Source: Acorus gramineus (Eukaryota > Streptophyta > Magnoliopsida > Acorales > Acoraceae). Taken from it: DNA of 64,000 nucleotides. Made by a program: the position numbers and the translations under genes. Shown piece after piece: positions 58,837 to 64,000 of the stretch. The stretch is taken from positions 186,001-250,000 of the forward strand of contig JAUJYN010000051.1 in NCBI GenBank assembly GCA_030737835.1. The letters run 5' to 3'. Within the stretch, counting starts at the first letter, position 1. Each line of letters begins with the position of its first letter. Under the pieces are notes generated by a model, which searched no databases, was not told where the DNA came from, and worked only from the letters and a program-made list of their open reading frames with translations.

Positions 58837-60273
58837 CGGCCGTGCGCATGGCTGCCGTGGGTGCGGGAGTGTGTCGGGGCACTCGGGCTCGCGTGCGTGC
58901 GGGCCGTATGCATGCTTGTCCGAGTGTTGGGTATTTCTAGCGTATTTCTTGTGTATTTGTGTATTTTACTCACCATTTTGATTCCTATGTCTTGCAGATC
59001 TCGACGGGCGATCACGCGACGACCCGGGTATTGGTGAGTGGGAAAATCCAACCCTGTTGGGAGGTGTTCGATGCACGTAGGTGTGCATTGCCCTCCCCTG
59101 GGGCACCATAGTTGCATATTAGCTAGTATTAATTGTAAACTATGCATGCATGATTATTATGTAGTATCCATGCCACCCTAGGCCTTGCATGTTAGGGATA
59201 TGCACCCTTATGATATGTGTAAAGGGCCAAGCATCTTGATACCATGTTTTCATGCTAGGGAAGCCTCGACCTACGCATGTGTCCCATTTAGTTTAATTTA
59301 TTTAAATCAAATGTGAGTTTTTGTGATTAGCATGCCTTAGAGAATATTATAACCTTGTGGTTATAATATATGCTTCCCCGCATCTTAGTTATGCACCCTG
59401 GAGGAATTCTGAAGAATTCATGACATTTGTAGAATTGAGATCGGTGTCGGCGGATCCAAGTGGATCGTATCCGTGTGGGTAGGCTATTTCTCTTCCCTTC
59501 GTTGGATCCGTGTAGGGACTTCTCAGCGTTAGACAGACCGTCCTGACAGAGGGCTCCCATAAGTAGGCACCTCCTGATTTGGTTTCGGACTGTGCTGAAT
59601 CATGGGAGTAGACCAGGCGAGCTACGGTGTGGAGGAGAGGCTATCGGTGGACCAAGGGTGATTAACAGCCTAGTCAGTCCCAAAAGACCATGTCACCAGT
59701 TTGAGGGTGAGGGTGAGGGTGTAGTGGGTTGGCAATGTAGCGACCCACTGGATTTATGTAGTTATTGCCACTTAGAGGCTATGAATTGTGTAAGGTTAAT
59801 ATGAATTGTGATGCATGGGTTGTGCTATTCACTGAGCGTGTGACTCATCCCTCGCATATATTTTTCTCCAGTGATATCTGAGTCGGATTTGAAGGAGGAG
59901 CTCCGCGAGGCGCATCAGCAGTAGCGGAGCAGCGTCATGCTCTGAGTGTGAGAGGCCATTCAGCATCCCCCCCCCCTTTTTATTGTATGTATTGTATTTC
60001 TGTGCTTGAGCACGCGTTTGTATTATATTTGGATGTCGTGTATATATTGGCTCTCACAGGACAGTTGATTATGTATCGAGTCTGTAATATGTCTCTGAAT
60101 TACAGATTCAGTCTTTTAGCTTCCGCTATTTGTGTATATGTCATGTCAGCCTCTTTGTTGTCTGTGTTGTCATTGTTGATATTGTTTGAGTATATTATTG
60201 ACCTCTTGTATAGACTGCTGATATCATGTATACACTTGCCGCGTCCCGGGGACGGCAGCCCTGGGGCGTGACA
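58837..60273 (+). mobile_element. Family A LTR (A3), 3' fragment
   Basis: From GTGCGCATGGCTGCCGTGGG to GCCCTGGGGCGTGACA, matching the last 1.4 kb or so of an A LTR (including a 36-nt mini-exon at about 58999-59034). It is followed by GTTAT (60274-60278), the partner of 49896-49900. It is therefore the 3' end of the insertion that began at 49901. Confidence 0.83.
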
Positions 60274-60278
60274 GTTAT

Positions 60279-61255
60279 AATATATGTTTCCCCGCATCTT
60301 AGTTATGCGCCCTGGAGGAATTCTTGAGAATTCAAGACATTAGTAGAGTTACAAATCGGTGTCAACGGATCCAAGAGGATCGTATCCGTGTGAGTAGCCT
60401 GTCTTCTCCTTTATGTTGGATCCGATGTAGGAACTCTCCGGCGTTGGCTATACCTGACAGAGGGCTCCCATCTGTAGGTACCTCCGATGCGTCGGACTGT
60501 GCTAATCGTGGGAGTATACCAGGCGGAGGCCCGAGGGTGGGAGAGGCTACCGGGTGGACCAGGGGTGGAGAGCGGTCTAGTCTGTCCCAAAAGACCCATG
60601 ACACCCCTAAAGGGTGAGCGTGGGGTGGATCAGCGATGTTACGACCCTCTAACTTGTGTAGTTACTCCCGTATAGGGACTATGACTACTTTAAGGTTAAT
60701 ATGAGTGTGTTGATTGTTGTTATGCCTGTGTTTGATATCTCGATAAGCGAGTATCGAGAGTGGTTGTTTTCCATTGGGTTTCGCTTTGCGAACATGGGAT
60801 CGTTCTCCCCTTCGTTGGATCCGATGTAGGAACTTCTCGGGTTTAGCTGTCCTGACAGAGGGATCCATCCGTAGGTACCACCGATGCAGTCGGAGGGATA
60901 CCGATCGTGGGAGTATACCAGGTAGAGGCTACCCGGGGAAAGGGCTGTTGGCGGACCAAGGGTGTAGAGCGGTGAGTTGAGGAGATCGGGTTGTAGATAC
61001 TACCCGGGAGAGGGTTAACGAATGATGTTACGGGCGTGGGAATCGTTCTCTCTTCCATAAGTCCCAAGAGTCTCCCTCCAGGAGTGAGGGTAAGGATGAG
61101 GTGAAGATAATCGCCGCGTGACCCATTCGTTGTTCGACCATTCCCATAGTTGTTGGGTCCGGTCTCGTGATCGATGTTGAAGGACATCGTTGGGCGATTA
61201 TCTAGATGTGGATGATCTAGTAGTGTTGAGTAGACCAGTAAATCCGGGTCTCTTC
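60279..61255 (+). mobile_element. B-type LTR (B2), second part
   Basis: Continues the LTR left at 49900 (AATATATGTTTCCCCGCATC) and matches about 12520-13580 of the solo B LTR. It stops at GGGTCTCTTC, where another B LTR begins. The remaining roughly 600 bp are not in the window. Confidence 0.85.
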
Positions 61256-64000
61256 TGTTGTGCCTGTGTCATGTGGAGCGCTCTATTTGAAAATTTGGGT
61301 ACATAATTTTTTTTTGAAGTTATGTATTCCTGATTAGGTATTTGGATTTGATTTAGTTAAAATCCAAGATGAAGAGGTTTAAATATGAGTTTACTATGAG
61401 ATGTCCAGTTTTGAGTTAGATTTCGCACATAAGTGGAATTAGATCAACTGGATTCTTGTAGTAAAAGTTATGAGTATTTTTCCAAGTATACCCCGGGGAT
61501 GGAAATTCTAGCAGCAGCCTTGCTCGATGTTTAGCTCTAATTTCGGAATAGCTGGAGAGATTATTTGATCATGGCATAAACATGAAAGTTGTAGATAATC
61601 TTCTTAGCTTTCCATCGGTCTTGGAATTGAGCAATTCGGAGCTGTATCGGGGAAGTTATGGCTGTTCCAGTGAAGCTTGCACAGAATTTCTAGTCGAAGG
61701 GTGACTTAGTCATTCCCCCTTAAGATATTTTGATAAATATCCTCTCTCTCTCTCTCCCCTCCCAAATCCCCACGTCCACGCCTATTTTTTTGGCCCTCTC
61801 TTTCTCTCATTCATGCCCACCAAGTGTTTGTGGAAATGCCCCAATGAGTAGGAGAGGGTGCATGTGCAAGTGAAGGGTGGTGTGGGTGTGTTTTGTGGTT
61901 GTCTTCTCCTCCCTTTCAAGCTCCCTTTGCATGGTTCCCCCCCCCCCCCCACTGATTTTAAGCTGAAGAGGAGGCTGAGGTGGAGGTGGCGTTGATGGTG
62001 GCGGTTGAGGTGGTCGCGGGTGCGTCGAGGGCCCCCGAACCTCCCCCTTTCTTCCCCCCTCCCAAGGTGAGCCCTCCCCCTTCTTTTCTTGATTTTTAGG
62101 GCTTAAGGGGTTGTGGGAAAGTCATGCATGCTAGGTAGATGGGTTAGGGTGTGTGTGAGGGGTTGGGGAGGGTTAAAATGAGGTTGGGATGGGCTGGGCG
62201 CGCGCTGGGCGCAGTCTGCGCGCATGCGCGCGCAGGCATGCGCGCAGGCGGGCGCTGGCAGGCCTAGTCGGGCGCGCAGACGCGCGCGGGAGTGCGCGCG
62301 GGTGCAGGCGCGAGCGGGGGTGCGAGCGGGGGTGCGCGGGAGTGTGCGCGAGTGCGCGCGGGCGTGCGCGCGAGCTTGCGCGCATGTGGGCAGGGCGCCT
62401 GGGCATGCGCCTGGGCACGGGGCAGGGAACCAGTGCACGCGCGTGCGTGCGTGCGCGTGCTAGGGCGTGCGAGGGGTGCTGCGCGGGGGGCGTAGTGCGC
62501 GCGGGGGTGCGCTGGGCTGGACGCGCGGTGCCCGCGGGCGCGCGTGAGCGTGCGCGCGCGTGCGGCAGCGCGTCTTGGAGCGCGGCAGTGCGCTGATGGT
62601 GCTGGGGTGCGTGCTGCGTGCGCAGTTGTGCGTGCGCATGCGGGGGGCCATGCATGTGGCTGCCCAAGGGTTCGGGCAGGTGTCAGGGCACTCGGACTCG
62701 CGTGTGTACGTGCGTGCTCGCATGCATGTGAGCCCGTATGCATGCTTGTCCGAGTATTGGGTATTTCTAATGTATTTCTATGTGTAAATTGGATTGTTTC
62801 TCACCAGTTGGATGCCCCTACCTTGCAGATCTCGTCGGATGGGATGCGCGAGGTCCCGGGTTGTAAGGTGAGTGGTTCGATTCCAATCCCCCCCCCCCCC
62901 TCTTGGGGTGCGCTCGACCCGCATAGACGCGCGTCGCGCATCGATGGGGGCCCCTAGCTAAATTATGTAGCCACCTGTGCATGCCTGATTATTATGATGT
63001 ATCCATGCCACCTTAGACCTTGCATGAATATACACCCATACATCATGTATAGAGGCCCGTACATGCCTGGACACCATGTCCTGTACTTAAGAGCCTTGAT
63101 CTATGCATGCTTTGCTATGATGTATCCATGCCACCTTAGACTTTGTATGCTAGGGATATGCACCCTTATATCATGTATAGCGGCCTATGCATGCTTAGAT
63201 ACCGAGCCCCGACCTATGCATGTTCCCATTTAGTTGAATTTATATAAATCAAGATGGGATTATGTGTTTATATTGTTGTAAGCATGCCTTAGAGAATATT
63301 ATAACCTTGTGGTTATAATATAGGTTTCCCCGCATCTTAGTTATGCGCCCTGGAGGAATTCTAAAGAATTCATGACATTTGTAGATTTGAGATTGGTGTC
63401 GGCGGATCCAAGAGGATCGCATGCGTGTGGGTAGGTTGTTTCTCTTCCCTTCGTTGGATCCGTGTAGGGACTCCTCAGCGTTAGACAGGCCGTCCTGACA
63501 GAGGGCTCCCATCAGTAGGCACCTCCTAATTTGGTTTCGGACTGTGCTGAATCGTGGGAGTAGACCAGGCGAGCTACGGTGTGGAGGAGAGGCTATTGGT
63601 GGACCAAGGGTGATTAACAGCCTAGTCAGTCCCAAAAGGCCATGTTACCTTGTGAGGGTGTGGTGGGTCGGCGATGTAGCGACCCATTGGATTTTGTATA
63701 GTTGTTGCCACTTAGAGGCTGTAAATGCTTTGAGGTTGATATGAGTGTGTTGGTTGCTGTTATGCATGTGTGTGATATCTCGATAAGCGAGTATCGAGAG
63801 TGGTGAGTTGAGGAGATCGGATTGTACATACTACCCGGGAGAGAGTTATTGAATGATGTCGCGAGCGTGGAATCGTCCCCCCCCCCCTTCGTTGGATCCG
63901 TGTAGTACATCCCCGGCGTTAGACAGGCTATCCTGACAGAGGGCTCCCATCAGTAGGCACCTCCTGATTTGGTTTCGGACTGTGCTGAATCGTGGGAGTA
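61256..64000 (+). mobile_element. B-type LTR (B3), open at window end
   Basis: Starts TGTTGTGCCTGTGTCATGTG with left flank TCTTC (61251-61255). It follows other B LTRs through the CT-rich leader (about 61740-61770), C run (about 61937-61950), GC-rich core (about 62190-62640) and 39-nt mini-exon (about 62830-62868), into the CTGACAGAGGGCTCCCATCA modules. The window ends before the LTR end, so it is unknown whether an interior follows. Confidence 0.85.

Overview
This is a plant nuclear genome window, almost certainly from an angiosperm with a repeat-rich genome; the species cannot be named from the sequence. It contains one intact host gene, a 12-exon TauE/SafE-family membrane transporter gene at 15510-19016 (+). 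Almost everything else is transposable-element sequence. Signs of a plant genome are the GT-AG introns, LTR retrotransposons with an initiator-Met tRNA primer site, a Mutator-type element with a 9-bp target duplication, and a LINE tail with poly(A).

Layout. 1-1268: 3' end of a Ty1/copia element (end of RT plus RNase H, then LTR). 1418-4587: solo LTR of long-LTR Gypsy family A, with target duplication CAACC. 5625-6602: fold-back element. 6603-9050: diverged relative of the same LTRs with an 83-bp tandem repeat. 10486-14184: solo LTR of family B, with target duplication ATATC. 15392-19016: promoter and TauE/SafE gene. 19394-21146: tandem direct duplication, one copy carrying a 1,011-bp Mutator-like MITE. 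21509-24029: small minus-strand LTR, GC-rich tandem repeats, and a LINE tail. 24633-25515: inverted-repeat element. 27071-64000: a nest of Gypsy insertions running off the right edge.

The nest, outermost first. A minus-strand family B LTR (27071-29001) is interrupted by a plus-strand B element (5' LTR 29002-32691, decayed interior 32692-35433, 3' LTR from 35434). That 3' LTR is split at 36444/47202 by a minus-strand family A composite (36445-47196, target duplication GGGGA), which holds the best gag-pol reading frame. The 3' LTR is broken again at 48076 by another B LTR (48077-49900, resuming at 60279). That LTR was hit by a family A insertion (49901-60273, target duplication GTTAT), which itself contains a second A element (50196-58836). 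A further B LTR starts at 61256 and is open at the window end.

Families A (LTR about 2.7-3.3 kb) and B (LTR about 3.7 kb) share terminal motifs (TGTT...GCGTGACA), the PBS, related pol remnants and many internal LTR modules. Both LTRs carry very GC-rich cores and a conserved, spliceable-looking mini-exon of invariant length (36 nt in A, 39 nt in B). The polyprotein order (gag, protease, RT, RNase H, integrase, chromodomain-like tail) and the long LTRs suggest the Tekay/Del chromovirus group; that clade assignment is inference.
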